A DNA stretch of 64,000 nt from Enoplolaimus lenunculus (lineage: Eukaryota > Nematoda > Enoplea > Enoplida > Thoracostomopsidae), in the NCBI GenBank assembly GCA_030248215.1, contig JASANG010003849.1, positions 1-64,000 of the forward strand. Direction: 5' to 3'. A program made the translations under genes and the position numbers. The notes under the pieces were generated by a model. It worked only from the letters and a program-made list of their open reading frames with translations. It was not told the origin of the DNA and ran no database searches. Of this stretch, positions 1-11,261 are shown one piece after another. Every line of letters starts with the position of its first letter. Positions within the stretch are counted from its first letter, which is position 1.

Positions 1-153
1 ACAAACTAGTGTTACAGTATACAACGCAATATTCAAGTAGAAAATGTTATAAAATATAAATATTTTGCGACCATCTGTTAATTAAAATATTCTCCTTCTA
101 ACAGAACAACATAAACAAAATACTCCAATTTAACATTTTATTGAGTGAATTAC

Positions 154-270
154 CTCAACAGACGAAATATTGTACAACGCACACGTAACTTCTTCTTGAA
201 CTGCAGTATCTTCAGTACGCGCGAGCAATTTCGCCAGTGCCGGGATGCCGCCAGCGTCTTTGATAGCAAA
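154..270 (-). CDS. jac-1: p120-catenin exon: armadillo repeat (last in window)
   Basis: 39 codons, phase 0 in and out, acceptor TTTTAG and donor GAG|GTAATT. Encodes FAIKDAGGIPALAKLLA then ALYNISSVE; human p120 has IAIKNCDGVPALVRLL and LWNLSSHD at this place. The intron downstream runs off the window. Confidence 0.85.
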
Positions 271-3200
271 CTAAAATTTACACCAGAAAAATGCGTACAT
301 AAAGAACGATATAAAAAGGCAATGCTAACATTCTGCTAGGGGAATGCTATACTTTTCGACTATTTTAGTGCCATCCCAAACAAAAATCTCGCAAAAAATT
401 TCAGTTCAATGATTGCAGTAGGTCTGTGCCTCTCAAACTCTTTATCTGTGGCGCAATTGCTGTCACGTCAAAATAATTACTATTTTTCGATTGAAGCGGT
501 GTGGAGTTAACTCGTCATACCCCTCCTCTGGCGGACGACGCGCCCAAATACTAACCTTATTATCGTCGTTATTACGTCCATACGACAAATTCCGTAAACA
601 TCCAGCTGCATTTCGTTGTATATCGATGACATCACTTTTGAGCAATTTGATTAGCTTCGGAATGCCATCAAGTTGTCTACAAACAAACAGAACATTGTGT
701 TATTCGCTAATTGAAGAGATGAAAAGATTAGTTCTTAATGGATGGTGAAAACCCAATTTCAAATCTCATTACCAATTCTAATCAGGTTGCTTATGGTCGA
801 CAGAACCAATTTTTTCCGGATTTTAATAAAAAAACAAGGTGGTGTACGTGTGACAACAAGGGCGAACACAGACAGAGTTTAGATACATCTACCATCACCC
901 TACTGTGCTCAATATTTTGTCAATGCAAAAAGTTCATGAGAAGCCAACATTTTTAGTCAAATCCACACTCTGACACGACCCAGCGAATGCCCAAATTTGA
1001 GTGGTATGATTGCGATAAAACACCTTTAAACCGTTTAAATCTGAAAACACAAACCCACCTGCTCCCCCGCCGTGAACTCTTGAATGTACTGTCACAGGTA
1101 AAAATCTGAAACGGAACCAAGCTAAAAATACTTACCTAGTTTTCTGTTTAACAATATCGTCATGATACGTGAGATGCTGAAGGTATCCACTCGCGTTCAC
1201 TTTCAACACATCGTTTGGATTGCTCAAATATTCAATCACTTCTGGCAGTGTCGGATCACGCCATTGAACTAAAATGCAGAAAGTAAACACAGTTAAATAC
1301 TATGTACTACATACATAACCGGCAGTAGCGAATCCAGAAACTTCGTACGGGGATGTATAATAGTGAAATAAGCTCGTGAAATAGCAAACACAATATTTTA
1401 ATACTAAGTTTTAGCAAAAATTGGTCTGGCTTTAAACCCCATTGGAAGGAGCAGGCCTTGGGGGGGCCCCTTAGATACGCCAGTCACGCTCGGTAATCTC
1501 ATTTCTCAAATGTTCATAACGCCAAATTCAAAACCTTTCAAACAGAATATCGTTACCATTTTCACCAGGTGCCCCGCCTCCAAACGGAGGGCCGCGTCTA
1601 ATAGGCGGCGGCGAATCGTCAGTATCCGTAATAGGCGGCGACTCGCGCGCGAGTCGAATCTCTTCGGGCAGTGTGTGGCCACTGGGAGGCGGAACGCCAG
1701 GTCCATACGGACCCGCGACACCGTTTGCCGACACTTCGGAAGCAACGCCTTAAAAATCCAAACAAATTTAACTTCTGAAAAGAAATCGCTACAGCCAAGA
1801 GTGAACGATACACATAGACAAGAGTGTGCAACTAAACGTTACTTATGCACATGGTGCAAAACAACGTTCCAATGAGCGTTGTATTTTCGCGCTACCCCCC
1901 TCGCTTTTTAAGGAAAATATGACGATGCCAAACCGCCTGTTCGAAGTTTTGCCCAAATTAACGACTACACTGGTACTGAAACCTCGGCCCTCTTGCACTC
2001 AACTCATGCATGCTACCACTATACAGCGTGGTCGATTGCAATAGCTTACTAAACCGGTGTGCACATGTATCGTAGTCTATTACTTTACATACACTGACCG
2101 CGCTTGTTTGACAAAATGGCTCAAAGATAAAAGAGTGGCAGCCAGTTGGTGATTGGTGCCATAACAACTGAGAATACTGCTCAAGATTTCAAAAATCCAA
2201 CAAATATAACTTAATGCCAAATGAAATAATATGAAATAATAATAGTAATAATAGTAATATTATTATTAGTATGATAATATAATAACAATAATAATAATAA
2301 TAATAATAATAAATATATCAATTAATACTACACACTTGGATCCCTTTGAAGCAACGGGGGTTGTTGTCTGACAGCTCGCGTTACTTGTGGAATCTGAGCG
2401 TCAACTTGAGGAGGCGTTAAGCGTCGTGGCTGATAACGATCAGGAGGAGATGTTGGTCGTTCTGAAGAAATCGGTGGTGGCTGTCTCGCTAACGCTGGAT
2501 CTATAAAATATACAAGTAATCTCAAGATTTGTAACGCAAGAAACCTCGTTTTGAATTTTTCATGGAATGTAACTCGTTTATTTTGAAAAATCTAGCTACG
2601 CACATGCAATTAAGAAGCTCACGTTTTTACTCAGCAGGATAAAAACAGAAGAATAAATCTAATAATATCTATTACAAAGCCACCCCAGTGTTCAACCATT
2701 ACAAAAAACATCGCGCATAATTTGATGCTTATTATACACACGCGCATATTCGAAAATTGTATACATTTCAGTTCAAAGTGATCGGCATATTCGAAAATGT
2801 TCTGTCCATAATTTCGACACTAACCTGCAGGCGAAAACCCAGGCTGATTGGCGGAAGGCGTCGATGGCGAAGCGGCGTCAGATCCACGTGGCTGTGGCAG
2901 CATTAACGGTTCGCCAATTCGGATGGGGACCGAAGGGCGTGAAGGCTCTGAGTAACCGATGGCGTTCTTGGCAATAACACGAAACTCATACTGAGCACCG
3001 ATTTGCAGATTTGACACTGAAACGCAAAAAAATCACAATGCGCAAACCGACGACAGTATTAGATGAAAAGGTTAGAAAGACCGCCTGTCCCACAATCTTG
3101 ATAATCTGAGTTAACATTTGCTAGAAAAAATTCCGATCGCAGATTCAAATTTTGATTTTACTACACTTTCGGATCCACGATTTTGTTAACAAATTCAGTG

Positions 3201-6200
3201 CTCCCATGGTTGCACAGTGGGGGAAATATATCAGTCTTGGAAATTGCAACTGCGAAAAAAACTTAAGGGTTTATGCAACAAACAGGCCTCATTTCGGCTG
3301 AGCTACCCCTGTGTTGCTTCAGGTTACTTAGGTATGGTTTTCACATAATACATATAATGATACAGAGGTGTCAAATTTTTCGCTGGCTTCGTTAGCAAAC
3401 TTCTCTTGCATGTTCTCATACGGTTTACATATACGCTCAGGCTGCAACAGGCTAAAGCCAAAATACATATAAAGGAAACCCAGGCATCGGAACCCCACCG
3501 AATGGACACAAAACCAACATGGTTGGCTTCATGCTTGCTTCTCTCGCAAGGTTTTTTTGCATTATACATTATAACCCCATCAAAATACTTTAAATCCACC
3601 CCAGGTTGGCAGTTGCGCGAATACATCTTTAATTATCCCCTCCCCTGTTCTAAATCTTCACGGTGTGCTCATGAGTGTCCCTAAATGTTGTGAATAAGGT
3701 TACTTTAAAGGCAAGCACCAATAATGATAAATTAATCTGACAAAAGTAAGTCTATCTATCAAGCATAGGGGAGTGACCATGACTTCGCAATCAGGATTTT
3801 ACGATTTATACAAAACTGATTTTGTGATACCAAAAGAAACAGATCCTAAATCCTTTGGACAAAAGTCATAGAATCGTTTGACCACTCAATCCCTGACAAC
3901 ATTTTTGCAAAGTACTGCCAATTCCAGATGAAAACTGAACATGCTCAAAACGAAACTGCAACCTAATAATCACATGAAAATCACTTACCTCCAAGTTTAC
4001 ACTGCGAACAAAGTATTTGGTTAACTGGCTGCCATACATACGCGATAGGGTCACCAGGATCAAGATCACACTCGCGTAGCTCAATCTGATAGCCTTGAAC
4101 TGGGACCGCAGAGCGGGCAGGAGCCCAGCACAGTGTAACAGTATCACCAATTGAGTCCAATATTTCAGGCGGAGACGGCGTCATTGGTACAGAGCCTAAA
4201 ACTGTGATATAAATAAGAGTCTAAAACTATATAAGCGAATTCAACACTGGGGTGTTTAGGGGTTTTGAATTATGTTACAACTAATAGTCACAATAACACC
4301 ATACAGCATGCCTACAGGGCGCGACCGAATGGCCAAGTTACAGGGGCCGAAGCCGTGTTTGCAAAATTATTATTTCGAGCTGAATGCTTTTGCGTTCATA
4401 ATTTTTGCCAAAAAGGTGCCATGTGATGAAATATTTTGCATATATTTCGGAATTCTGCGATTTTATAATAATACATTCATCGGCTAACGACGCTATTCAT
4501 ATTTTGGCAGCCAAATTTACTAAGAGTCAGACATTTCACAACCATCTAACCCGTGAATGTGAATAAAATCTGAAGAAGTATCTAACCTTCTTTACAGTAC
4601 TCGTTAAAAATGTTTGACTCCTGTCCTAAACCACCCCTTGGCTACACTCTTATTCTGTCCACTGCTGAACAAAACAGACCTAAACTCACTTCTATAGACC
4701 GCATCGCCTCCGGGAACTAACCCGCTACCAGCTGGTGTTGACCTTGGCCGTAAATGAACCATATCGCTAACTTCGCTTGGTTCGCTCCATCCATGCGCGT
4801 ATTTGGCAAATACTCGAAATTCGTAGGTTGAGTTGAAATTTAAATTTTCAACTGAAAAACACACAAACAATCATCTCTCAATGCTTACTATCCATCATGC
4901 TTAAAATTTTCATGTTTTGTCAAAATTTTTTGTTTAATCATCGAGTAAACTGGCAAGTTCAAAATGAGCTTACATTACGATCTAAATTCATTTTAAATTA
5001 TCTACAAATCTAAACACATAGCAATCAATTTCCGGCCTCCAGTTTCGTTTATCTCCATCCCCTGTGGTTTCGCCTACCTCCTGCCTGGGTATCAGTAACA
5101 AGCGAGTCACTCGCTGGTCGCCACTCCGCATCACCCATCTCCCGACACTCCAAATGATAACCGTAGACAGGACCAGGAGTCGGTCGCGATGACACCACTC
5201 CGGATGGACTCCTGACCCCTCCTGCACCGCCGCCAGCTGAGGACGATGGGGAAGGAGTTGCAGCGACCGGAGGCGGTGGCGCCCAAATCAAACACACAAA
5301 ATCGGAATCGATATCAGTAACTTGCGGCTGACTTGGCGGTGGGAATTCTGTCAAATACCAAACACAAAAATATTACAGTCTGTTGTAAAACTAGCATGGC
5401 GCATAGCCTACATATTTCTAAAGTTTTAGTCTCAAATATTGTTCTTGAAAATATTTATTCTTCACACAGTGCGCAAAAATTATCTCACAATACCCTATCC
5501 CTCATTCTCGACCAATACAGCACTTACGAGCTAACGAATGTGGCGAGACGCGGGCTACCGCAGGCGACTGCAAATCGTTTACCCCGCCGGACACAGGTCG
5601 TCCACCAGCAGACGGCACGACGCCGCCTCGTGACTGTGGTCCTGTTTGCGGCTGCTGAGATGGAGGCGGTGCAAACGGTTTGACCCGAATAAACCCGGTC
5701 GATTGTGACGGTTCACTGAATCGACCTTCGGCATTTTTGGCAAGGACACGGAATTCATATTCGCCGTTCGGTCGTAACCCGCGTACTGCAAAATAACGAA
5801 ACATTCAAACATATTAGTATTTAGTATTGCATGACACCAGGACGCTAGACGGGATATCAGGTTTCGTTTCAACATCTGGCGAAAAACCGACAGCTGGTTC
5901 CGGTTCCTGTGTGCAGTACTTTAACATCAGGTCGCATATGGCGAAAAACATACGCAAGAAACTCTTTCAGCTGTAAAACACAAGAAACCTCTTCAAAAAT
6001 TTAACGAAAAAGACCATCTTTCTTTCTAAAATTCTAACTACGCTGCACATTGTCTAAGCTACTATGACACCGTAACAATATTGATACTGTTATCAAGAGT
6101 CGTAGGTATATGTATGTATGAGGGGTGTAAGTTTAAAATAGCGAAAATTTAACGATTGCAGAATGTTCCGAATATATTCTTAATAAATTAAGATTTTAGA

Positions 6201-9200
6201 AACGTGCTATACATGCCACTTCGACCCCCTCCACCCAAATGACGGGGGTACGGCAAGAACGCAACGAGTGCTGTTACATTTTGCACCCTGGAAATGCCAC
6301 TTGGTTGCATACTATTGTGTCAGAGAGGTCGTCCGCTTTTGGCTCATGAGCAAATATTTTTAAATTGAAACCGCTGCTACTTAGCACGTTTGGCGACTTA
6401 AGTGTATATAATGCGTAATACAAGCTGCCATCACGAAAATTCGATATGACTTTAGTTTTTTTCAACGATTCGATTCAATAAATAACTGTACACTAACGAA
6501 AGATTATATTATAAATTGAATAATTAAAATGATCCAAAGCTGATAAACACTCGACAGCCGGAACGCCCCACCTTACCGGTGAATACATTTTCTTGTACCA
6601 GATAATCATTGGCGAGCATCCAGTCAGCAGGCGCCGGATGCACCGTGGGCGATTGATACCGGTACTCAATGTGATATCCGGTAACTGGGCCAGCTTGTCC
6701 AGCCGCGATTGGGGGCTCCCACATCAACGTTACTGATGACGCTGACATATCAACTGGCTGGGGTCGACCAGGAGGGTAAGGCACGTCTAAACATAAAAAT
6801 AAAGTATGTAAGACTAAGCCCAGATGACGGCCAAGTTAGCAATAAAAACTTTAAATAACTTGTTATACTAATAAAAAGTTTTGTTTCAGGTCACAAATCT
6901 CAAACCTGAGGCCGTATATTAATGTTTAAAGTTGTACGGCGGGCATTGCGTTGATATTCTGTAATTGTAAACTTTTATCTTGTCCCCTTAAAATCAAATC
7001 AAAAATACCTCAGCATCGGTTACGGTCGACCAACATTTCCCCTTAACGAAAAGAAAAACCAAAACCCTGACGGATTAACTTACTCGGATCGTAGCCATGC
7101 TGTCTATCATACGGCATGGGTTGCATCGGTTGGCCACCAGGTACCGCCCCTGACATTAACGGGTCATACGAATGCTGCTGTGTTCGAGTGGGAGTCACAT
7201 CATCAGGAGAGCCTTGCAGTTGCGATGGAGGTACTGACCCTCCGTCTGAGCCGTTTGTATATTTTGGCCTCAAGCGAACAGGCGGTGCCGGCGCAGACGG
7301 CAACCCAAATCCGGCCGGATTTTTGGCAACCACACGAAACTCGTATTCGCCAAGCGGTTTTAAGCCTGTCACTGAAACAGAAAAAACTCAAAACATAAAT
7401 CAAAATAAATCATAAAAAAACACACCGTAAAATAAAACAAATCAATGTGTAAAGTAGACAATAACTTTGTCAAGGATCCTAAAAAATTTAGCTACTTGTC
7501 GTATCCGCAAATTAGTGTGACATCTGTCGCTAGTTGTTGTAGCGGAAAATATTTAACTTTTATTATTATAGAAATGGTAAAAAATATTAAAATGTGGCGC
7601 TGATAAAGGATGTCTGAGCATGTGGGAGCACAACGAGGAATACTATTGTACCCCACCTTTATATAGGATAATCCAGCCAGCAGAGTTATTTGAGAATGAG
7701 GGCTTGGTGCCACCCGATGCTTACCTGTAACTTGTGTGTCACCAACCAGGCCATGATGAGCGGGCAGCCATTCCGGTTGACCTTGCGTTGGCAGACGGCA
7801 CTCTACGACGTAGCCCTCGATCGGTCCACCATCCCCATCATAATCAGGCCGCAGCCACGCCAGTGTCACTTGATCACTCTCGACATCGACAAGCTGTGGG
7901 GCACCAGGGCAACTCGGCACTTCTACAAAATCCAAAAACATTTTAAAATAGCATCTAAATTAACTGAAAATAAAAAACAGTATAACTCCACAAAAATGTC
8001 ATATTCTTCACACTCAGCGTAAGCTAGACTAGCGGAAACCCAATCAATTCCTATCTTCTTTTCCAAAGTTTGAGGGGTGGGCATTTCACCTGGTATGGAA
8101 CATGCGAATCTAAGATTCAGCTAGTATTGTACTGTCTTCACTGTAAACTATTCCGCCGGGGGTCATATAACACTATTTGGGTTGATAAATGGTCCGAGAA
8201 GAGATGTATTCGCTTTATCGGGCATTCGCTGGATCCCGAATGAGTGGGAGGATTCAACCGCGGGATTTATAATTGGCCATTAGAGATGCGTTAACGAAAA
8301 AACCATTTAAGGAAAAAACCATTTAACCCTGTCAGATCGTTGTGGAGGCTTGAACCTGGTATAATATGGATCGGGGGTAGCCTTTGGCCGACAGGAAGCC
8401 CCCACCCCCCAATAGCGAACCCCACTAATATAAGTGATATGCACTCCATTCTGTTAAGATTGAGAATCGGCATAAACCTGTTAACTGACCAAAGGAGAGA
8501 GAGATGGCTGTGTGGCTTAGAGAGCCCATTGAATTTTCGAAACAATTTTTAGACAGCGCCAAGTAGACCTACCATAATGCGGTACATAATCTTCCATCCT
8601 TCGAGGTTCTCCAACATTATTTGGTATCATTTGTGCAGAACCGCCATGTTCATGGTCATATATCTGCGCTTCCATCACTCCCGAAGTGCTCGCTAAAACA
8701 CACAGTGACCGAATATGCATACAGTTTGACTTGTCCTAAATTATACTCACAATGGAAGCTTTGTATCAATATGCACTATACTTTGCACATATACCATAAC
8801 GCGATAATATTGCGGGCAAAACCAACGCGGATCATAAAACAGTGTTACACAAATCAGTAATTGTATTATCGGCGGCATGATGCGAACAAATGCTCAATAA
8901 TACTAAAGCGATCCTTAACAATTAAATAGAGACGCGTTATGCTTTACGGCGATAAATATTTGTCAAATTAGAGTGGCTGGTTGCAGACCAATTTCGCTCG
9001 AGCCCAATACGGAGTGACTCCCCATCCCACCTCCCAAATAAGAAAAGCCATCTTCAACCAAACGCTATTATTACCGCGTATATGACCGTAGACAGAAAAA
9101 GTCCCTTTAACGTGAGACCCGCGAGCTACACCATTCATACCTTGATACGATGCTGTCTGATAAGCTCCTCTGGTTGCTGCTGCCGCGTCTTCCTGATCCA

Positions 9201-10646
9201 CTCCGGATGGCGGTCGAAACTCTTGTTGCCCGTGAACGATGTACTCCTGGCCTTCGTATTCAAGTGGCACTTGTTCTACAGTTCTCGTGGTGATCACTTT
9301 GGTCACCTTTGTAACCTAATACCAATTACAACATAAAATTCAAGAGCGAATTTCAATCTGATATATAATCAGGTGTCGGAAATACCTGCCGCTGACATAA
9401 CACTCAGTCTTGTTAACCTCGGTATTCAACTATTTAACATTTTATCGAATGCAGACCCAGTATACACCCAGAATTGTGGCACCAGATTTTTTATATCATT
9501 TCTGGGCATTTCTAAAACTAAAATTCAAATTCAAAAACTAATTTTCTACTTCGACCAAACACCAAATTTTTATACTGCAACTGTTGATAATACGTGAATG
9601 TGCCTAAAAGTAGAATAAAAATGCCAAATTTCCATACGGAACCGTCAGAATTCAGTGCCTACGTCCTCAAATGCACGCGGCATCTAGCATCAATGAGCTG
9701 GCAGGTTGTTTTAACCTTTCAACCAGCGTTTCGAAATTTAGCACAAGGTTTGGCATTTAATTGCTACTACTTGTGAGCACTAGATTTTGTAATCCACAGC
9801 GGTTACTTTTAGCTGCAATAGTTTGCTACACTGAAATCCTGTTACTAAACGACAACAGGTGTTCGACCAGCTGAGAATGTGACTCCAAATTCATGCCCTA
9901 CCTGCTTAATGTCATAAACATACCTTTTGTGTCTGGGTAGAATGTCGTTCCACTTCTGACGCATTCGCTACTCCGTGTGTCATTCTTCCATCTGCGACAG
10001 TGTCTCTATCACGAGATATAACGTCACTATTACTATCATCATCAGTTCGTGTCGTTGTCGTTGTTGTAGTTGCATACGTCGCCATATGTTGCTCAGAATG
10101 AGTTGCGCCGTTCTGAAACAAGTAATGCGATGTTTAATTCCATATATATAATATATACTCTGAAAGATATTGAGAGAAAGACGAAGTAGAAAGTGTGCAA
10201 CACACTACGAAATATAATGAGGAACAGGGAGCAAGCCCCATCGAAATCCTGTTACCGACCAAAACAAACGAGTTTTAAAAGCAAGAATTTCAATAAAATG
10301 GCATGGTGGTGTACTAAGCTACGTACGTTTCCAAGTATTCAACAGCCGAATACAAAAACTGAACCAATGAACGCCTCTTATACACAGCAATGGAACAAAA
10401 ATCTGCGCGTTTTCCATATTTAAGGTTCGTAAACAATCTCTCACCTGATACGAATTGGCAATGGCTGCTTCTTCGATCAACGCCGCGTCACTTGTATCAC
10501 CGTAAGCATCGTAGCGGCCCTGTCGGAGCATTACTCCAGACTCATTCATTGCTGCGTTTCCGTTACTTGCTGGATGTCGTTCGTACGAGTACGTATATGT
10601 CGATGATGAAATATCCGGTGGTCCAAGATCTGCCGGGTTCATTTGG
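154..10646 (-). CDS. jac-1: FN3-containing p120/delta-catenin (JAC-1-like), 18 exons, 3' end outside window
   Basis: Adherens-junction catenin that by family knowledge binds the juxtamembrane part of cadherin. Exons in order: 11261-11223 (microexon, listed separately), 10646-10445, 10112-9924, 9315-9141, 8692-8573, 7922-7725, 7371-7084, 6786-6577, 5785-5528, 5347-5078, 4851-4690, 4195-3989, 3016-2825, 2500-2336, 1748-1566, 1268-1136, 676-556, 270-154. Every junction is GT/AG and all phases agree. Order of parts: low-complexity N-terminus, the p120 signature VTKVITTRTVEQV (vertebrate p120 has KTVTTRTVQPV), four FN3 domains, a Pro-rich linker, then armadillo repeats opening WRDPTLPEVIEYL (human WREPELPEVIAML). 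With the 16.4 kb first exon the product in the window is 1140 residues. C-terminal repeats lie beyond base 1. I recall that C. elegans JAC-1 joins FN3 and Arm domains; the symbol rests on that. Confidence 0.85.
556..676 (-). CDS. jac-1: p120-catenin exon: armadillo repeat
   Basis: 121 nt, enters in phase 2 and leaves in phase 0 (AAG|GTTAGT). Encodes QLDGIPKLIKLLKSD and NAAGCLRNLSYGRNNDDNK, against human p120 LKGIPVLVGLLDHP and GACGALKNISFGRDQDNK. This is the clearest family signature in the window. Confidence 0.92.
1136..1268 (-). CDS. jac-1: p120-catenin exon: first armadillo repeat
   Basis: 133 nt, phase 1 to phase 2, donor ACTAG|GTAAGT. Encodes QWRDPTLPEVIEYLSNPND followed by VNASGYLQHLTYHDDIVKQK. 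Human p120 has WREPELPEVIAMLGFR and SNAAAYLQHLCYRNDKVK, so this is the start of the Arm domain. Confidence 0.92.
1566..1748 (-). CDS. jac-1: p120-catenin exon: Gly/Pro-rich linker before Arm domain
   Basis: 183 nt, phase 1 to 1. Encodes a disordered-looking stretch with ANGVAGPYGPGVPPPSG and SPPPIRRGPPFGGGAP just before the first armadillo repeat. Vertebrate p120 has a similar GGPPPP stretch there. Two other frames are also open across this exon, but only this one fits the splice phases. Confidence 0.75.
1905..2105 (-). mobile_element. tRNA-derived SINE, family 2
   Basis: On the minus strand GACCACGCTGTATAGTGGTA, GCATGCATGAG, then GAGGTTTCAGTACC (B box), then TTTGGGCAAAACTTCGAACA. Lies in the p120-catenin intron above the 1748 exon. 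Confidence 0.58.
2215..2316. repeat. (AAT/ATA)n microsatellite
   Basis: Imperfect trinucleotide tract in a catenin intron. Confidence 0.85.
2336..2500 (-). CDS. jac-1: p120-catenin exon: Pro/Gln/Arg-rich linker
   Basis: 165 nt, phase 1 to 1, acceptor TTTTATAG and a weaker donor CCAA|GTGTGT. Encodes SSERPTSPPDRYQPRRLTPP and QQPPLLQRDPS. No domain; links FN3-4 to the Arm region. The intron below it holds an (ATA/AAT)n tract. Confidence 0.7.
2825..3016 (-). CDS. jac-1: p120-catenin exon: FN3 domain 4, second half
   Basis: 192 nt, phase 1 to 1. Encodes NLQIGAQYEFRVIAKNAIGY then SEPSRPSVPIRI: the L..G..YEFRV.A.N..G.S.PS pattern of the FN3 E to G strands, followed by a Ser/Pro-rich tail. Confidence 0.88.
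3989..4195 (-). CDS. jac-1: p120-catenin exon: FN3 domain 4, first half
   Basis: 207 nt, phase 1 to 1. Encodes MTPSPPEILDSIGDTVTLCW and VPVQGYQIELRECD, the FN3 B-strand tryptophan and the C-strand Y.IE motif. Confidence 0.85.
4690..4851 (-). CDS. jac-1: p120-catenin exon: FN3 domain 3, second half
   Basis: 162 nt, phase 1 to 1, acceptor TTTTTCAG, donor AGAA|GTGAGT. Encodes ENLNFNSTYEFRVFAKYAHG then WSEPSEVSDMVHLRPR, a typical FN3 second half. Confidence 0.88.
5078..5347 (-). CDS. jac-1: p120-catenin exon: FN3 domain 3, first half
   Basis: 270 nt, phase 1 to 1. Encodes FPPPSQPQVTDIDSDFVCLI, W and later VYGYHLECREMGDAEWRPA. A Pro/Ser/Gly-rich insert of about 30 residues sits between the B and C strands, where the domain usually has a short loop. 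Confidence 0.85.
5528..5785 (-). CDS. jac-1: p120-catenin exon: FN3 domain 2, second half, plus Gln/Pro/Gly linker
   Basis: 258 nt, phase 1 to 1. Encodes GLRPNGEYEFRVLAKNAEGR then FSEPSQSTGFIRVKPF, followed by a PPPSQQPQTGPQSRGG linker. I chose the donor GCTC|GTAAGT because it restores phase 1; an upstream GGG|GTAAAC would break the frame. Confidence 0.85.
6577..6786 (-). CDS. jac-1: p120-catenin exon: FN3 domain 2, first half
   Basis: 210 nt, phase 1 to 1, acceptor TATGTTTAG, donor ACCG|GTAAGG. Encodes YPPGRPQPVDMSASSVTLMW, EPP, then VTGYHIEYRYQSPT, a canonical FN3 first half. Confidence 0.9.
7084..7371 (-). CDS. jac-1: p120-catenin exon: FN3 domain 1, second half, plus linker
   Basis: 288 nt, phase 1 to 1, acceptor CTGTTTCAG, donor CCGA|GTAAGT. 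Encodes TGLKPLGEYEFRVVAKNPAG then FGLPSAPAPPVRLRPK and a Gln/Pro/Met-rich linker of about 50 residues. Confidence 0.9.
7725..7922 (-). CDS. jac-1: p120-catenin exon: FN3 domain 1, first half
   Basis: 198 nt, phase 1 to 1, acceptor TTTTGTAG, donor ACAG|GTAAGC. Encodes CPGAPQLVDVESDQVTLAWL and GPIEGYVVECRLP. First of four FN3 units, each cut at the same place into two phase-1 exons. Confidence 0.9.
8573..8692 (-). CDS. jac-1: p120-catenin exon: N-terminal linker
   Basis: 120 nt, phase 1 to 1, donor TATG|GTAGGT. Encodes SGVMEAQIYDHEHGGSAQ and GEPRRMEDYVPHYG. No domain recognised; acidic, His/Tyr-rich, consistent with the disordered p120 N-terminus. Confidence 0.75.
9141..9315 (-). CDS. jac-1: p120-catenin exon: conserved N-terminal TTRTV motif
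   Basis: 175 nt, phase 0 to 1, donor CAAG|GTATGA. Opens VTKVTKVITTRTVEQVPLEY; human p120 has VVKTVTTRTVQPVAMG. The motif ties the upstream low-complexity exons to the catenin family rather than to a separate FN3 gene. Confidence 0.85.
9924..10112 (-). CDS. jac-1: p120-catenin exon: Thr-rich acidic N-terminal segment
   Basis: 189 nt, phase 0 to 0, acceptor TTGTTTCAG, donor AAAAG|GTATGT. Encodes MATYATTTTTTTRTDDDSNS then SEVERHSTQTQK. Low complexity; the human counterpart before the TTRTV motif also has a Thr-rich stretch (SDDGTTRRTETTVKK). Confidence 0.78.
10445..10646 (-). CDS. jac-1: p120-catenin exon: N-terminal region
   Basis: 202 nt, enters in phase 2 and leaves in phase 0 (CAG|GTGAGA), acceptor ACTTGCAG. 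Encodes QMNPADLGPPDISSSTYTYS, YERHP and GRYDAYGDTSDAALIEEAA. It requires an upstream exon ending in phase 2, which the microexon and all three candidate first exons satisfy. Confidence 0.78.
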
Positions 10647-10939
10647 CTGCAAGTAAAACAAACAAAAAAGAGTGTAGCCAAGATTGTGGAAAGGAACAGG
10701 TCACAAATGCACACCTGGTATTTAACAGAAACTCCGCAAAATTATCTCAAAAGTTTGAAAAATGAGTCGCGTGCTGTAATACTTTCTGAGGAGATAATTG
10801 ATAAAAAAATTGAAAAATTCCAAAAAACTCATAAAAGCGAAAATCCCAAGGAGCAATGTGACCCCAAACCGTCTAAGCTGTCTATGCTTTTGCCAACAAG
10901 AAATACCATTTTCAACACAACCGACCACTCGATTGCAAA

Positions 10940-11110
10940 CACATTGCCGAATCTTTACCGATACTTTTTGTACAAAACAGTCAGTTGGAATATTATCAAA
11001 TTCATTTCTGGGCGCATATCAGTGTGGCTGGTCAAGAATTTTAATCGTTTATGATGGTTAGGGTTTAAGTTCGGCATCGTCAAAAATTTTGGTACCGGCA
11101 CATACCTAAT
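10940..11110 (+). mobile_element. TAGGGATGTGCCGAT-family MITE, fragment
   Basis: Contains CATTTCTGGGCGCATATCAG and TTTACCGATACTTTTTGTAC shared with the 60-61 kb copies. Sits in the intron between the microexon and the 10,646 exon. Confidence 0.45.
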
Positions 11111-11222
11111 CAAAAAACGGTTACCTCAGCTGTACGCAATAGCAAAATAACTTACAACGCGTGAGAACGCAACTTACGCCGTACCAACCATCAAAATACG
11201 TCTAAGAACAATAATACTTTAC

Positions 11223-11261
11223 CTTGCATCCATAGAGCTGATCACGTCTTCGGGAACTTTC
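11223..11261 (-). CDS. jac-1: 39-nt symmetric microexon, p120-catenin N-terminus (predicted)
   Basis: Flanked by a strong acceptor (TTTTTTTCAG) and donor (GCAAG|GTAAAG). Thirteen codons, phase 2 in and out, encoding RKVPEDVISSMDAS across the joins, which flow into QMNPADL. Because it keeps the frame it could be skipped or included. Supported by splice signals and phase only. Confidence 0.55.

Noticed and set aside
1510-1875. Long plus-strand open frame of 121 codons
   Set aside because: It is antisense to the Pro-rich catenin exon, whose codon pattern keeps several frames open; no family match.
7043-7372. Plus-strand frames at 7,116-7,415
   Set aside because: Shadows of the FN3-1 second-half exon on the minus strand.
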